A program made the translations under genes and the position numbers. From positions 992,001 to 1,056,000 of the forward strand of contig NZ_SJEV01000001.1 of the NCBI RefSeq assembly GCF_008642235.1: DNA of 64,000 nt, given 5' to 3'. Of this stretch, positions 43,049-52,387 are shown piece after piece (position 1 is the stretch's first letter; each line of letters starts with the position of its first letter). The notes below the pieces were generated by a model. That model searched no databases, was not told the origin of the DNA, and saw only the letters and a program-made list of their open reading frames with translations. The DNA is from Planctomonas psychrotolerans (GTDB lineage Bacteria > Actinomycetota > Actinomycetes > Actinomycetales > Microbacteriaceae).

Positions 43049-43516
43049 TCATTCCTTGTACGTGGTGATTTTCAGATTGAGGCTCGGCTCTTCCACCGTT
43101 ATGCGTTCGATTCCACCGTTATGCGTTCCGGTGCCCACCGCGACAACCGCACCGGCGTCCACGCGCACAAATCGGATGCGTTCTTCCCCAGATTTAGTCA
43201 GTCGCTCCCAGGCCCCATCGATTAGCTCGGAGAACCCAGCACTGATTGCACGTTCCTCAAGTGTTGCCACCGTCGCATCTCCGGTCATGATCACCTGCAA
43301 TGTGGGCGGGTCGGACGAGAAGCCCCCACTGCCATAGTGCCCTTCGTGAACTATCTCGCCCACGCTGCGGAGATCTAAGTCCGCAGCCGCAGCGTCCACC
43401 GCGTCGTAGAGACCCGGATCAGCTGGACGCAGGATTGAGCAGCCCGTGATCAGCATCACTGCAATGACTAACATGCAACAGCGCACCGCCTGATTACCGA
43501 TCCGTGTTTTCGTCAC
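43049..43516 (-). CDS. Putative lipoprotein
   Basis: About 155 residues. A signal with VIAVMLITGC (lipobox) follows GTG 43516; ATG 43474 is an alternative closer to the helix. The mature part (DAVDAAAADLDLRSVGEIVHEGHYG) is unrecognised. A 20-bp perfect-core tandem duplication at 43091-43130 lies within the C-terminal coding region and is read in two different frames. Confidence 0.6.
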   Translation of the reverse strand: MTKTRIGNQAVRCCMLVIAVMLITGCSILRPADPGLYDAVDAAAADLDLRSVGEIVHEGHYGSGGFSSDPPTLQVIMTGDATVATLEERAISAGFSELIDGAWERLTKSGEERIRFVRVDAGAVVAVGTGTHNGGIERITVEEPSLNLKITTYKE

Positions 43517-43845
43517 GCATGCCCCCGAAGCCGTTGCCTGACTGTAGTACTGCTCATCCAGCAGCACCTGGAGCGACCCGGTATTACGGCGCTCTGGTCC
43601 TCGATATAAGTGTTCTGGTTCCCCATTCCATATCCGTCTTCAGGAGTATGAAATTCGTGTGAGCGCGTGCAATCGCTCCGGACTTTGGGCCGGTAAATGC
43701 CGGAGGAAAGGCGAGCAGTCAGCGTCCGACTCTTCCGCGCCGCATGATGGCGTACCCTCCAAAGTCGGACCTCAGGTATCGGTACCCCTGCCCGGGCTCA
43801 GGGCTGCGTATCGATTCGGCGACCGATGATCACGCACACGTGCGC
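43517..43845. other. 329-bp stretch without a supported gene
   Basis: I see no credible reading frame, RNA or repeat here. The composition is mixed and typical of eroded island DNA. Confidence 0.4.
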
Positions 43846-44145
43846 TCAGAGGAAGACCGCCCACGCGCTGCCAACCGTTCCGCACAGAACACCACTGCCG
43901 ACGAAGAGGATGTCCCAACGCACCCCGCTCCACTCGAGTACAGGCGCGCTGTCAGTCATTTCTGCCGCTCGGCGCAGCGGCTCCACCGAGAACAAGCCGG
44001 TCTCCGTCCCCTCCCTGATGTGATCTGCGGATGATCTCTGGTCGGGGTTCGGTAGGTTGCGGTACGCCCGGACTGCGACTCGGAAGAGCCCCACGAGCGG
44101 GAGAACGCCGCCGAGGACTATCAGCACGACGACTATGGGGGTCAT
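43846..44145 (-). CDS. Small membrane protein with two helices
   Basis: 99 residues. An N-terminal helix VVVLIVLGGVLPLVGLF, a charged middle NPDQRSSADHIREGTE and a C-terminal helix ILFVGSGVLCGTVGSAWAV are visible. ATG 44145. Function unknown. Confidence 0.55.
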   Translation of the reverse strand: MTPIVVVLIVLGGVLPLVGLFRVAVRAYRNLPNPDQRSSADHIREGTETGLFSVEPLRRAAEMTDSAPVLEWSGVRWDILFVGSGVLCGTVGSAWAVFL

Positions 44146-44206
44146 GGTTAGAAGACTAGGGGCCCGGCTACCAAGTCCCAGTCGAACGTGCATAGCCTGT
44201 TGGGTG

Positions 44207-45103
44207 TCATGGTCGCCAGCGGTGCTCCGGTTCCCACTGCAGTACTGCACGAGCTAGACCGGTCTCGAGTAGGGCCGCGAAGCGATCCTGCTCTAACCGT
44301 ATCGACGAGTGCAGCGGCACGTCGGGCAGGAGCCGTTCCACGAGGGTCGGGGCGTCCTCGGCAGCTGAGCTGAGGTCATCAGCATTGACGAGCAGCCGAT
44401 GGTGTCCAGAAAGACCCGGCACGGTCAGGGCAGCGGTGACGGCGGACGCGAGGTCGCGGACATCGATGAACGCTCCGTACTCCCAGAACGGCGCCCACTC
44501 CGACTCTGGATTGTCCGAGCGCGATGCACGAATGAAGTCGTAGGTCGACGTGTCGAAGACTCCCGGCGCGCGCAGGCATACCGAGGCCGCACCGGTCACT
44601 GTCGTGAATGTAGCGACGAGTTCCTCCCCCACGAGCTTCGACCAGGCATAAGGGCCCTGAGGATCGAGTGGGTGATGATCATCGATCGGGAGGTACGCCG
44701 GTCTACCCTGCCCAATGAAGCACCCCAGCACATCGGCGCTGCTCAGGAACACGACCCGCTCGACGCCCTCCTCAGCGGCTTTTCCGAGCAGCAGAGCCGT
44801 ACCGCCTACATTCGTGCGGAGGATCTGTTCGATACCACCGGTGGATGGTGGATCAAGCTCGCCTCGTTCCTCCGGCTCCTCGTCCAACGCGGCGAGGTGC
44901 ACCACGAACCGGCACCCGCGGATCCGCTCGGCAACCGTGCGGGGGTCAACCACATCGTCGCCTTCGATGATGTCCAGGCCCACGACATCGAAACTCGCGT
45001 CCAGCAAAGTCCGGACGACCACGCGACCGACCATTCCCTGGTGACCTGTCACAAGAACGCGCGGCCCTACCGACTCATTGCTATGTGTCTCGGCTATAGA
45101 CAT
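44207..45103 (-). CDS. NAD-dependent epimerase/dehydratase-family protein
   Basis: 298-residue extended SDR. Cofactor motif VLVTGHQGMVGRVV, VVHLAAL after strand 4, active site FLSSADVLG and YAWSK (YxxxK). It resembles the NAD(P)-dependent sugar or uronate dehydrogenase group, but substrate is not assignable. ATG 45103. It lies alone among small island genes. Confidence 0.82.
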   Translation of the reverse strand: MSIAETHSNESVGPRVLVTGHQGMVGRVVVRTLLDASFDVVGLDIIEGDDVVDPRTVAERIRGCRFVVHLAALDEEPEERGELDPPSTGGIEQILRTNVGGTALLLGKAAEEGVERVVFLSSADVLGCFIGQGRPAYLPIDDHHPLDPQGPYAWSKLVGEELVATFTTVTGAASVCLRAPGVFDTSTYDFIRASRSDNPESEWAPFWEYGAFIDVRDLASAVTAALTVPGLSGHHRLLVNADDLSSAAEDAPTLVERLLPDVPLHSSIRLEQDRFAALLETGLARAVLQWEPEHRWRP

Positions 45104-45218
45104 GACCCCAAACTACCGACCGGAGTAGGACGGGCTCGCTGCAACTGTGACCGTATCGGCGAATGATGATGGTGAAGATTACTGGTGCGTATTTGCGCAA
45201 GGGGTATCCAAGTGGAGC

Positions 45219-46502
45219 TTAGGCGCTGGGCGCTTCCCCGAACGCAGCCTCCTGAACCGACCGCACGATTTGCTCCGTGACGCCGTTCCACCCGAACCGC
45301 CGCAAGAGATGCAAGCTTGGGGTGACCGCTAGTTCTCGGGCGTCAACGGTACCGGCTGCCGTCTCAGGGATGAGGACGGTACGTTGCCACTCGTTCGTCG
45401 CGAGGGCATATTCACCGTGGAAGCCGAATCGCCTTCGATCTCCAGCCACGAGCTTCCAACCCTGCGCACCTCGAAGCTGCAACTGCACCGTCAAGGATCG
45501 GTCAGGTGCGATGGTCTGCTGATACCGCAGGGCGAAGAACATGACTTCAGTGAACTGAGCGATCGGCATCCAGACTGGGAAGAAACGGTCACCACTTTCG
45601 CAGTCGTTCGAGCTGTTCCAGTCATCGCTGGTGTTCTCGGGAACTCGGTGCCAGGACGCGAATTGACCGCTCTCGAATGCCGCCCAGGCTTCGCGGTGCA
45701 TGACTGTATTGCTTTCAGTAACCCAGCTGGGCCCCCGCTCGGGATGAGCAATGTACGGGTACGGCCAGCCGCGTATGCTCACGGACGCGCGCCGCGCGGA
45801 CGGAACAAGATCCGTGTACTGCACGAGCTCCGATTGGTAGCCGGCGGGCCGGATCGTGTAGCGAAAGAACGCCGCCTGAGTGATGTCGTCGATGTTTGCT
45901 CCAGCAACGAACGTCTGCATCTCGTCGTCGTAGCGTTCTTCGTCGGTCGGCCCTTGCGCCAAATCAACGCCGGCACCGCGGGCAAGCTGCAGGAATCGAG
46001 CGAGTTGCTTTTGCGTCGCGAGTTCGAGGACCGCACGCATTTCATTTTGCGTGTGAGTCGACGTGCTTTCTGGTTTCCGAAATGACCGCGTGTATAGGCG
46101 ACCTCGCTGAATTGTACTTCCGAAGTCTCGCGCTGACAGGATCGGAATGTCGTCGAACTCGGCGACTTGAAGTACCAAAACGTCCCGCCCGTCTGGCAAT
46201 GACCGTGCGGCGCGGGCGATACGCAACGGAGGGTCGGCGAAGCGATTGATCTTGTCGACCACAGTGTCGTAGTCGCTCCACTCAGCGAGTTGCTGAGGGG
46301 AAAGGCCTGACCGTTCAATGTCGTCCTCATCGACACCGATGATCACCCAACCGCCATCGCGCTGATTAGCCAACGCGATCGCCGCCCTAGCCACGGTCGC
46401 AACGAAAGAGCTGTCGCGAGTTGACCCCGCGCCCTTGAACTCAACCGCGCGACTCTCATAGCCTGCCTCGAGGAATGCCGCGATCTCTTCGTTCGATAAC
46501 AT
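45219..46502 (-). CDS. AlbA_2/Schlafen-like domain protein
   Basis: 427 residues. The N-terminal 140 residues have the AlbA_2 signature: ESRAVEFKGAG, VARAAIALANQRDGGWVIIGVDEDD and a strand-rich region with VLVLQVAEFDDIP. This domain occurs in Schlafen-like nucleases/helicases and defence regulators. The C-terminal 280 residues (PYPYIAHPERGPSWV, WKLVAGDRRRFGFHGEYAL) are unrecognised. There is no helicase motif, so it is not a full Schlafen helicase. ATG 46502. Confidence 0.75.
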   Translation of the reverse strand: MLSNEEIAAFLEAGYESRAVEFKGAGSTRDSSFVATVARAAIALANQRDGGWVIIGVDEDDIERSGLSPQQLAEWSDYDTVVDKINRFADPPLRIARAARSLPDGRDVLVLQVAEFDDIPILSARDFGSTIQRGRLYTRSFRKPESTSTHTQNEMRAVLELATQKQLARFLQLARGAGVDLAQGPTDEERYDDEMQTFVAGANIDDITQAAFFRYTIRPAGYQSELVQYTDLVPSARRASVSIRGWPYPYIAHPERGPSWVTESNTVMHREAWAAFESGQFASWHRVPENTSDDWNSSNDCESGDRFFPVWMPIAQFTEVMFFALRYQQTIAPDRSLTVQLQLRGAQGWKLVAGDRRRFGFHGEYALATNEWQRTVLIPETAAGTVDARELAVTPSLHLLRRFGWNGVTEQIVRSVQEAAFGEAPSA

Positions 46503-46899
46503 CCAATTAAATTAGCTTCATTGGGTGTGCCCGCGAAGAGGACACACTCGTCCGGCGACGTATGCGCTGTCGGCCGCGGGCCTGATTTCGGTGAGCCGAC
46601 TTCATTGAAATGGTCACAGGTCGGGTCGGCCTCGTCGCTATGGGAACGGGGACAATTCGGCTGCGACTACACCGAAAGATCTTGGCGGCGTTCGAGGCGG
46701 AGAACGGTGTGGATGCCGGGAAGCAGAACTAGCGGCGGGAACCTGACTAGGCCCGGACTTCGAACCAGTCATCATCTGCCTCTCAGGCCAAACCTACCTT
46801 CATGCCGTCAGTAAGATTCCGAGCCATAGTACTTATTGCGGCTCCGGATCGCCTACCTATTGGCCGGTGGTGAGGGCACCCGCGGCCCACCGGGGTGGT
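46503..46899. other. 397-bp stretch without a supported gene
   Basis: A plus-strand frame at 46521-46814 is open but Arg/Ser-rich with no protein-like character. A 29-codon frame around 46640-46730 (AAFEAENGVDAGKQN) could be a decayed gene end. Nothing firm. Confidence 0.4.
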
Positions 46900-47526
46900 C
46901 TAGTACGTCCATTCCCATCCAGCCGGCCCGCCCATGGTGAGTGCGATTGAGCCGGTGGTACTCGGCAGGTCCAGGACGATGTCGCCGGACACGCTCTGCC
47001 CGGGGCCGATGTCGGTTGGTAGCAACGACCCGACATCCATGCACGTCCAGGAGTTACCGACCGGGTCGTTCACCCGCTTCCCTTCCGCGTCGTATGCCTG
47101 CCAGGCGTACGAATCGAAGTAGAGCGATGTGATTTCTTCCTGCGCCAGTTCGGGCAGAGTCTCGATATTCACGTTGACGAGCGCGTAGTGCCCGTTCCTC
47201 GGCGGTTCGGCGAAGCCGCTGTTGCAGACGGGATCCAGTTGGATACCGGTCACGATGAACGTAGCGACCTCCACATCGCTGTTCGCTGCGGAGGTGAGAC
47301 CCGCGAGCTGCCCGAACTCCTTCATGAGGTTCCCGTGGTCGTTCTTCACTTGCGCTCCGTACTTCGACTCGGGCGTGGGAGTCGGTGTAGGTGTAGGGGT
47401 CTGCGTCGTGAGGTTCTCCGCGGAAGGAGTTCTTGCGGCGTCGGCCGCCTGCGGCGTTTCGGCTGCACAACCGCTAGTCAAAGCGATCATCGATACGAGG
47501 GCAGATGCCGCCAGGGTGCGCTTCAT
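46900..47526 (-). CDS. Putative lipoprotein, DUF4352-like
   Basis: 208 residues. A lipoprotein signal ends LTSGC; a Thr-Pro repeat linker (TPTPTPTPTP) precedes a beta-rich domain with YALVNVNIETLPEL, YFDSYAWQAYDAEGK and a C-terminal SGDIVLDLP, the layout of DUF4352/telokin-like exported domains. ATG 47526 is preceded by GGAGGAAAATTCA, a clear ribosome-binding site. Confidence 0.8.
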   Translation of the reverse strand: MKRTLAASALVSMIALTSGCAAETPQAADAARTPSAENLTTQTPTPTPTPTPESKYGAQVKNDHGNLMKEFGQLAGLTSAANSDVEVATFIVTGIQLDPVCNSGFAEPPRNGHYALVNVNIETLPELAQEEITSLYFDSYAWQAYDAEGKRVNDPVGNSWTCMDVGSLLPTDIGPGQSVSGDIVLDLPSTTGSIALTMGGPAGWEWTY

Positions 47527-47732
47527 TGAATTTTCCTCCGGGTAGGTAACTGGACCTTACCCAACATGACGTTCACGGGCCATGCCCAATGCGGGGCTTT
47601 GCGCAGCCCCGCTGGCCATCATCTCTTCCCGTCTTCCCGGTCTAGTTGCTCACGCTCGTCGCAGGAGGATACAGCTTCCCTCGCATAGGTTGCCGGCATT
47701 GCGGTGAGGAACGACCTCGAGCGCCTCCGGTC

Positions 47733-48146
47733 TCAACCGTGACTGGATTCCCGCGAATGGGCCAAAGTCTCTCCATGGGACTCCGTTCCGGCCGCGTCGC
47801 TAGCCCCTGCCTCATCGAACCCGTTCGGATGTTCGCGGACGATGCGGCGCGCCACTGTCATGTTGTCGAGAGTCTCGCTCCACGTCACAGAACCGTCCTT
47901 GGACATGGTGAAGAGAGTCAGTCGCAGCAAAGCTTGAAGTTCGGCTTCGGATAGCGGACCCAGGGTGTCGTAGCGGAAGTCGGCTATCTCGGTATGGTCG
48001 ATGGCCGCGGCAGCGGTCGCGTCGGCCTGCGCTGCTTGACGCTCCCTTCTCCTTTCCACTGCATTGCCGATAAGCCAGATTGGGCCACCGACGAGGATCA
48101 ACAACAGCATGAAAACGGCCAGGGACGACGGGAACTCCATCCGCAT
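47733..48146 (-). CDS. Single-helix membrane protein
   Basis: About 137 residues. One N-terminal helix (LAVFMLLLILVGGPIWLIGNAV) is followed by RRRERQAAQ (positive inside) and an acidic soluble tail with LSEAELQALLRLTLFTMSKDG. ATG 48146 or 48140. No family recognised. Confidence 0.5.
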   Translation of the reverse strand: MRMEFPSSLAVFMLLLILVGGPIWLIGNAVERRRERQAAQADATAAAAIDHTEIADFRYDTLGPLSEAELQALLRLTLFTMSKDGSVTWSETLDNMTVARRIVREHPNGFDEAGASDAAGTESHGETLAHSRESSHG

Positions 48147-48310
48147 CACGTTACGGCGATCGACCCGGGCCGGACATCCCCAGTGCGAGTGCCGTGAGCG
48201 GAACAGGAAGCAGGGGCAAAAGGGCAGAGGATGCTGGGGGCCGACTGCCAACACAAGGACCAGGCGTTCGCACCACCTAACATCTTCTGGGGTTTGAGGT
48301 CAGAGCCGTT

Positions 48311-49000
48311 CTAGTAGCTGGTGCCGGTGGTGAAGGTCCAGGTGGTGAAATCGATCGGGTTCCCGGCGATGTCACGGATGCCGGTGATCCCGTTGGACAG
48401 CGACACGCGGTAGACGGTGTTCGCGGCGAGGTTCGATCCCGGGTTCACGGTCACCGTCCGGGTGGACGAGCTGTAGCTGACCGTCGCGGTGACGGCAGCC
48501 CCGTCAGATGCCCGGGTGATTCTCGCGGTGGCCGTCGCATACCCGGTGACCGGTTCGGAGAACCGCGCGGTGATATTCGCCGCCCTCCGGACTTTCGTCG
48601 CCCCGACTGCCGGGGTCTTCGACGTGACCGTCGGTGCCGGACCGGTGAGGAACGTCCACGTGGACGGGATGACCAGGTTCCCGGCCTTATCGCTGGCCCC
48701 TGAGACGGTGACCGTGTACCGGGTGTCCGCGCGGAGCGGTGAACTCGGCCTCACGATTGCGTCGTTCGTCGCCGTGTTCTGTGTGACGGTTGTGGCGACA
48801 GTAGTTGACCCGGCGGTCAGCTTGATCTGGCTGGACGTGATCCGGGACATCGCTTCGCTGAACCTGACTTCGACTGGTGCGGTCGTCGGCACGCTACGGG
48901 CGTTGATCCCCGGATTACGGCCGCTGCCTGGGCTGCCCGAAATGATGGCGGCGTTGCCCCGGGGAATTGGATGACTGTGGCGCCTTTGTGTCGGTCCCAC
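48311..49000 (-). pseudogene. 5'-truncated fragment of an Ig-like (Big_5) surface protein
   Basis: 229 codons encode two Big_5-type Ig-like domains: VPTTAPVEVRFSEAM with STWTFLTG, and VRRAANITARFSEPV with TWTFTTG. Such domains normally sit in long exported proteins, but here there is no signal peptide and the first 35 codons have no domain character. GC content is higher than in neighbours. It looks like the 3' end of a longer gene stranded by rearrangement. Confidence 0.7.
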
Positions 49001-49244
49001 AAGGAGCGCTCCACGGCGAGGGCGCTCAGGCTCCTGTCCAGTGGCTAATTCAGCGCGGCTGCGTCGAGAGTGTCGTCACGCCCTTCGAGCAGAGCGGCTG
49101 GACTTGAAAATAGTGGTTGGAGGATTTTATGCACCACCGGTGAAGTTCGGGTACGACAGTCCGCAGCGCCTGGATGCACGCCGGACTAGGAGCGATTCAA
49201 GGGATGGCGCCGTCCCGGCGCATCCTTCGTCGGTCGTCGATGTC

Positions 49245-50156
49245 ATGATGTCAAGCGTGACTGATGACTCCTGGCGACCCCTCGGCGTTGACGATGACGA
49301 TGCGGTGGCGGAGTACGACGCACTACACGACGACGTACCCGAATGGATGACAGGCGCTTTCTGGGCGTGGGTGTTATCCGCGATCACCCACAACCGGAGC
49401 TACAGGGACGGCAGCGGGCGGGTTCCTATGCTCGACGTAGTTCTAGCGGAGCAAATGTGCCAGCAACTACGCATCTATCTACCCAACCTCCGATCGAGTG
49501 CTGTATCTGCCGCTAGAGGAGATTCTCAACTCACTTCGGCTCTGCAGAGGCTCCGTGTGCACCCGCACCCGCTCCAGATCGCTGACTATTTGCTCGCCCA
49601 CGATGGGCACGGGGACCGAGACGAACTGGAGGGAATCCTCGAGCGAAGCAAATCTGCATGGCGGATTGGACAACGCGCTGGTCGGCCTGGTCTAGAACGC
49701 CGAGTGCCCTCCGGCGTTCAAGTTGCCGTCGATGCAGTCATTGCTCGGTCGGGTCGCGCGGGAGCCCGTCTGGCCAGGGCTTGGGAGGAACTCCACGGGC
49801 TGGGTGGCAACCCGAGCGAAGCTTACCGTCTGGCCATCCAGGCGGTCGAGGATGCAGCCATTCCGGTTGTGTCGCCGAAGAACTCCGCCGCCACACTAGG
49901 GACAGTTCTTAAGCAAATCGAGGATCAAAAGAACTGGGCCTTACCGCTCGCACGGGAGGATGCACGCGCGGCGACCGGTAGCACCGTTGTCGCGCTGATG
50001 CGGATGATTTGGCACGGTCACCGCGACAGGCATGGCGGTCAGTCCACTGGTCCAGAAGACAACGTCTCCCAGGAAGAAGCGGCAGTCGCGGTGTCCACCG
50101 CTGTCGTCCTCGTGAGCTGGTTCAGCGCAGGGCTCGTGCGACGCAGCACTGACTAG
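49245..50156 (+). CDS. Abortive-infection-like (Abi C-terminal type) protein
   Basis: 303 residues. The C-terminal 130 residues (ARAWEELHGLGGNPSEAYRLAI, AAIPVVSPKNSAATLGTVL, MIWHGHRDRHGG) match the helical domain seen at the end of abortive-infection and similar defence proteins. The N-terminal part (AFWAWVLSAITHN, DELEGILERSKSAWRIG) is unrecognised. ATG 49245 or a GTG at 49257. Role in phage defence is inference. Confidence 0.65.
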   Translation: MMSSVTDDSWRPLGVDDDDAVAEYDALHDDVPEWMTGAFWAWVLSAITHNRSYRDGSGRVPMLDVVLAEQMCQQLRIYLPNLRSSAVSAARGDSQLTSALQRLRVHPHPLQIADYLLAHDGHGDRDELEGILERSKSAWRIGQRAGRPGLERRVPSGVQVAVDAVIARSGRAGARLARAWEELHGLGGNPSEAYRLAIQAVEDAAIPVVSPKNSAATLGTVLKQIEDQKNWALPLAREDARAATGSTVVALMRMIWHGHRDRHGGQSTGPEDNVSQEEAAVAVSTAVVLVSWFSAGLVRRSTD

Positions 50157-50646
50157 GGCGCGCTTTCAGGGCGCGCCGCGATGTGGCTCGTGTCTATCAC
50201 CCCTAGTAGTGCCGCGCGCGTTCGTCGACTCAGTTCGACTAATCGCGGCATGCACGGCCGGGGGAGGAGGACAAAGGCAGAGAAGCGGTCGCTCAGCCGT
50301 GCATCCCGGGCGGGCACCCGCTTCGATGCTCTTCAACCCAGTTCGAAGTACCGCCGACGAGTATCAACGGCGCTTCGCCCATTAGCGCCACGCCCCGCCC
50401 CCTGAGACCGCTTTGACCACCTGCGGGCTCGGTGCATCGACAGGTCTGACAGCCGGATCCGTGACGAGGACAGGGTGAAGCCGGGTAACGAGTCAAAGGC
50501 CAAGGACGCGAAGCACTAGGGCGAAGGGCAACTGGCCATTCAACTGTCGTTGCCGTAATCGCGTCCAGAGGCCAATAGATTGCCGTAGACCGGAGGCGTT
50601 CAGCCTGAGTGAACGCTCGCCAAAGTTCGGCTACATAGTGCCCCAC
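50157..50646. other. 490-bp stretch without a supported gene
   Basis: Several short frames are open on both strands, but none has a start signal or a protein-like sequence. No repeat or RNA was seen. Confidence 0.4.
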
Positions 50647-51534
50647 TCATTCAGCTATGTGGGGTAGTTCCGTCGCACCACCGACTTCGTTGAGGAACCC
50701 CTCCGACCATCTCTCTATCTCCGTCTGGATTCGCTCATCTGAGAACCGACCGTCGAAATGAGACTTGACCAGCGGCACGAAAGGGCCCTCAGGAGTGATC
50801 ACAGTTATGACGTGGCGCTTCGCGTGAGCAACTGCGTCCCCGATACGCGAGTCCGCGATGCCGACATCGAATACCTTCAGGACTTCATTTCCGTCCGAGG
50901 TGGCAATCAAACGCCAGAGATCGCCGGCGTCTTTTGGGCGAAGCCGGTTTCTGTTCCTCGAGAGCTCCTTTTCTTCAAGGCGATCGATGAGCTTCCACGA
51001 CTTCGCGGCGATCAGCGCGGCATGGCCAGCAACGTACGCGTCAATGGGTGTGCCGGACCCAAAGCTATCGAGGTACATCAGGTCGCGATCAATGAGGGTC
51101 AACTCTGTGCCTTTGGTTCGGGAGACGATTTTGGTCCCGTGCACTCCTGTATCTGCAGATCTGCTACCTTTCCCGGCAATCGCGTCCGGAGCAATTAGGT
51201 CAACAGTGAGCCTCTCGTGCAAATCTCTTCCGCGCTCAGACTTGAGGCCCCAGACGCCCGGCCGTGCCGGAGACGCTGGTTCCAAGTCGAGGGAGTCCAT
51301 GATCGTACCGAGTAGCGGACTTGCTGCTAGGAGTTCCGGGAAGACGCCAATGTCGGCGTCTCTGGTGGAGTCCATTTCAATTTCGTTCGTCAGATGCTTG
51401 GTGCGTTCATAAACTGCGTGTGCGCCGACAACAGTCAGCGATTGCTTATGCGCATCGAGTGCATGGAGGGTGTCTAAGAGAATCCCCCGGGACCGGACGA
51501 CATCAGCCCCGAATGCGAAGTAATCACCTTGCAT
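50647..51534 (-). CDS. AbiEii-like nucleotidyltransferase toxin
   Basis: About 295 residues. LTVVGAHAVYERT followed by STRDADIGV resembles the Gly-x-x-Ala and T-R-D-x-D core of MNT/AbiEii nucleotidyltransferases. Further on, RNRLRPKDAGDLWRLI matches the AbiEii-type lysine/aspartate region (KxxDxxD-like). ATG 51534 is preceded by TTGGAG and lies 16 nt after the antitoxin stop. It would be the toxin of a type IV AbiE-like pair, probably transferring nucleotides to an RNA acceptor; target unknown. Confidence 0.7.
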   Translation of the reverse strand: MQGDYFAFGADVVRSRGILLDTLHALDAHKQSLTVVGAHAVYERTKHLTNEIEMDSTRDADIGVFPELLAASPLLGTIMDSLDLEPASPARPGVWGLKSERGRDLHERLTVDLIAPDAIAGKGSRSADTGVHGTKIVSRTKGTELTLIDRDLMYLDSFGSGTPIDAYVAGHAALIAAKSWKLIDRLEEKELSRNRNRLRPKDAGDLWRLIATSDGNEVLKVFDVGIADSRIGDAVAHAKRHVITVITPEGPFVPLVKSHFDGRFSDERIQTEIERWSEGFLNEVGGATELPHIAE

Positions 51535-51550
51535 GGTTGCGAACTCCAAT

Positions 51551-52366
51551 TCAAGTTCGAGCGACAGTCAGTCGATTCAATGCAGACAATCGTTCAATCA
51601 TGACTCGCCGTTCGAATTGTGGAACTACTGCATCTGCGCGATCCGCAGATCGACCCGCACTCGCATAGGCATCGACAAGTCCCTGGACGGAATCAACCCA
51701 CGAAAAGCCCTGTTCGTCGTCCCAAACACCCACGGTCGAGACCCGATCAAACGGAACAAGGGTTAATCGGCGCTGGCCGTCGGCCGCTGGCTCCAGTTCT
51801 AACGTCTGCGCGGCCGCCCTTGGGCTATCCACATATATGACGGGCGAGTCTGAACCATAATCACTGTTCCCACCCTCGGCAGCCGGGATGCCGGTTACCG
51901 CATAGCGAATGCCTGCGTTACGAAGCGCGTTTGCCGTGCGCTGCCAAGGATTCGTGTAAGCAAAGTCGCGAACACCGGCTCGCGCCCCCAGCTTCGAAGC
52001 ATTTCCCGCCAATAGCGCAATCTGGCCGACTTGGCCCGGCAGGGCCAACACTCCGTCGATCAAACCTGCGCGCTTCCAGCGATCAAGCCATGGCTGAATC
52101 TGATAGTCGTCCCGAAGCATGCCGGAATCCGTACCGATAACCGAGCGCGCAGCAGCAATCGCGCTTACATCCGCCCGAGGCACCAAGGCATCCAGGTCGA
52201 AGCCGCCGGAGTTAAGGATGGCGATCATCGAAGACCAGGACGGCTCAAGTTCTCCGCGCTCGATTCGTCCGATCGTGGACGGAGCTATGTTGGACAATTT
52301 GCCCAACTGGGCGCGCGAAAGGCCATTCAGCGTTCGCACCGTTGTTGTTAGTTGTGCTGCATCCAT
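51551..52366 (-). CDS. AbiEi-like antitoxin/repressor with XRE helix-turn-helix
   Basis: 271 residues. N-terminal XRE HTH: LSRAQLGKLSNIAPSTIGRIERGELEPSWSSMIAIL. The C-terminal part (NALRNAGIRYAVTG, SPVIYVDSPRAAAQTLEL, VQGLVDAYASAGRSADRADA) resembles the AbiEi C-terminal domain that neutralises AbiEii. It is upstream of the toxin, as in known AbiE loci. The array of five palindromes immediately in front (52388-52496) is the obvious operator. ATG 52366. Confidence 0.72.
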   Translation of the reverse strand: MDAAQLTTTVRTLNGLSRAQLGKLSNIAPSTIGRIERGELEPSWSSMIAILNSGGFDLDALVPRADVSAIAAARSVIGTDSGMLRDDYQIQPWLDRWKRAGLIDGVLALPGQVGQIALLAGNASKLGARAGVRDFAYTNPWQRTANALRNAGIRYAVTGIPAAEGGNSDYGSDSPVIYVDSPRAAAQTLELEPAADGQRRLTLVPFDRVSTVGVWDDEQGFSWVDSVQGLVDAYASAGRSADRADAVVPQFERRVMIERLSALNRLTVART

Positions 52367-52387
52367 GTGAGGATACTAATCCTTTAA

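Noticed and set aside
46521-46814. 97-codon plus-strand gene
   Set aside because: Composition is not protein-like and no ribosome-binding site is present.
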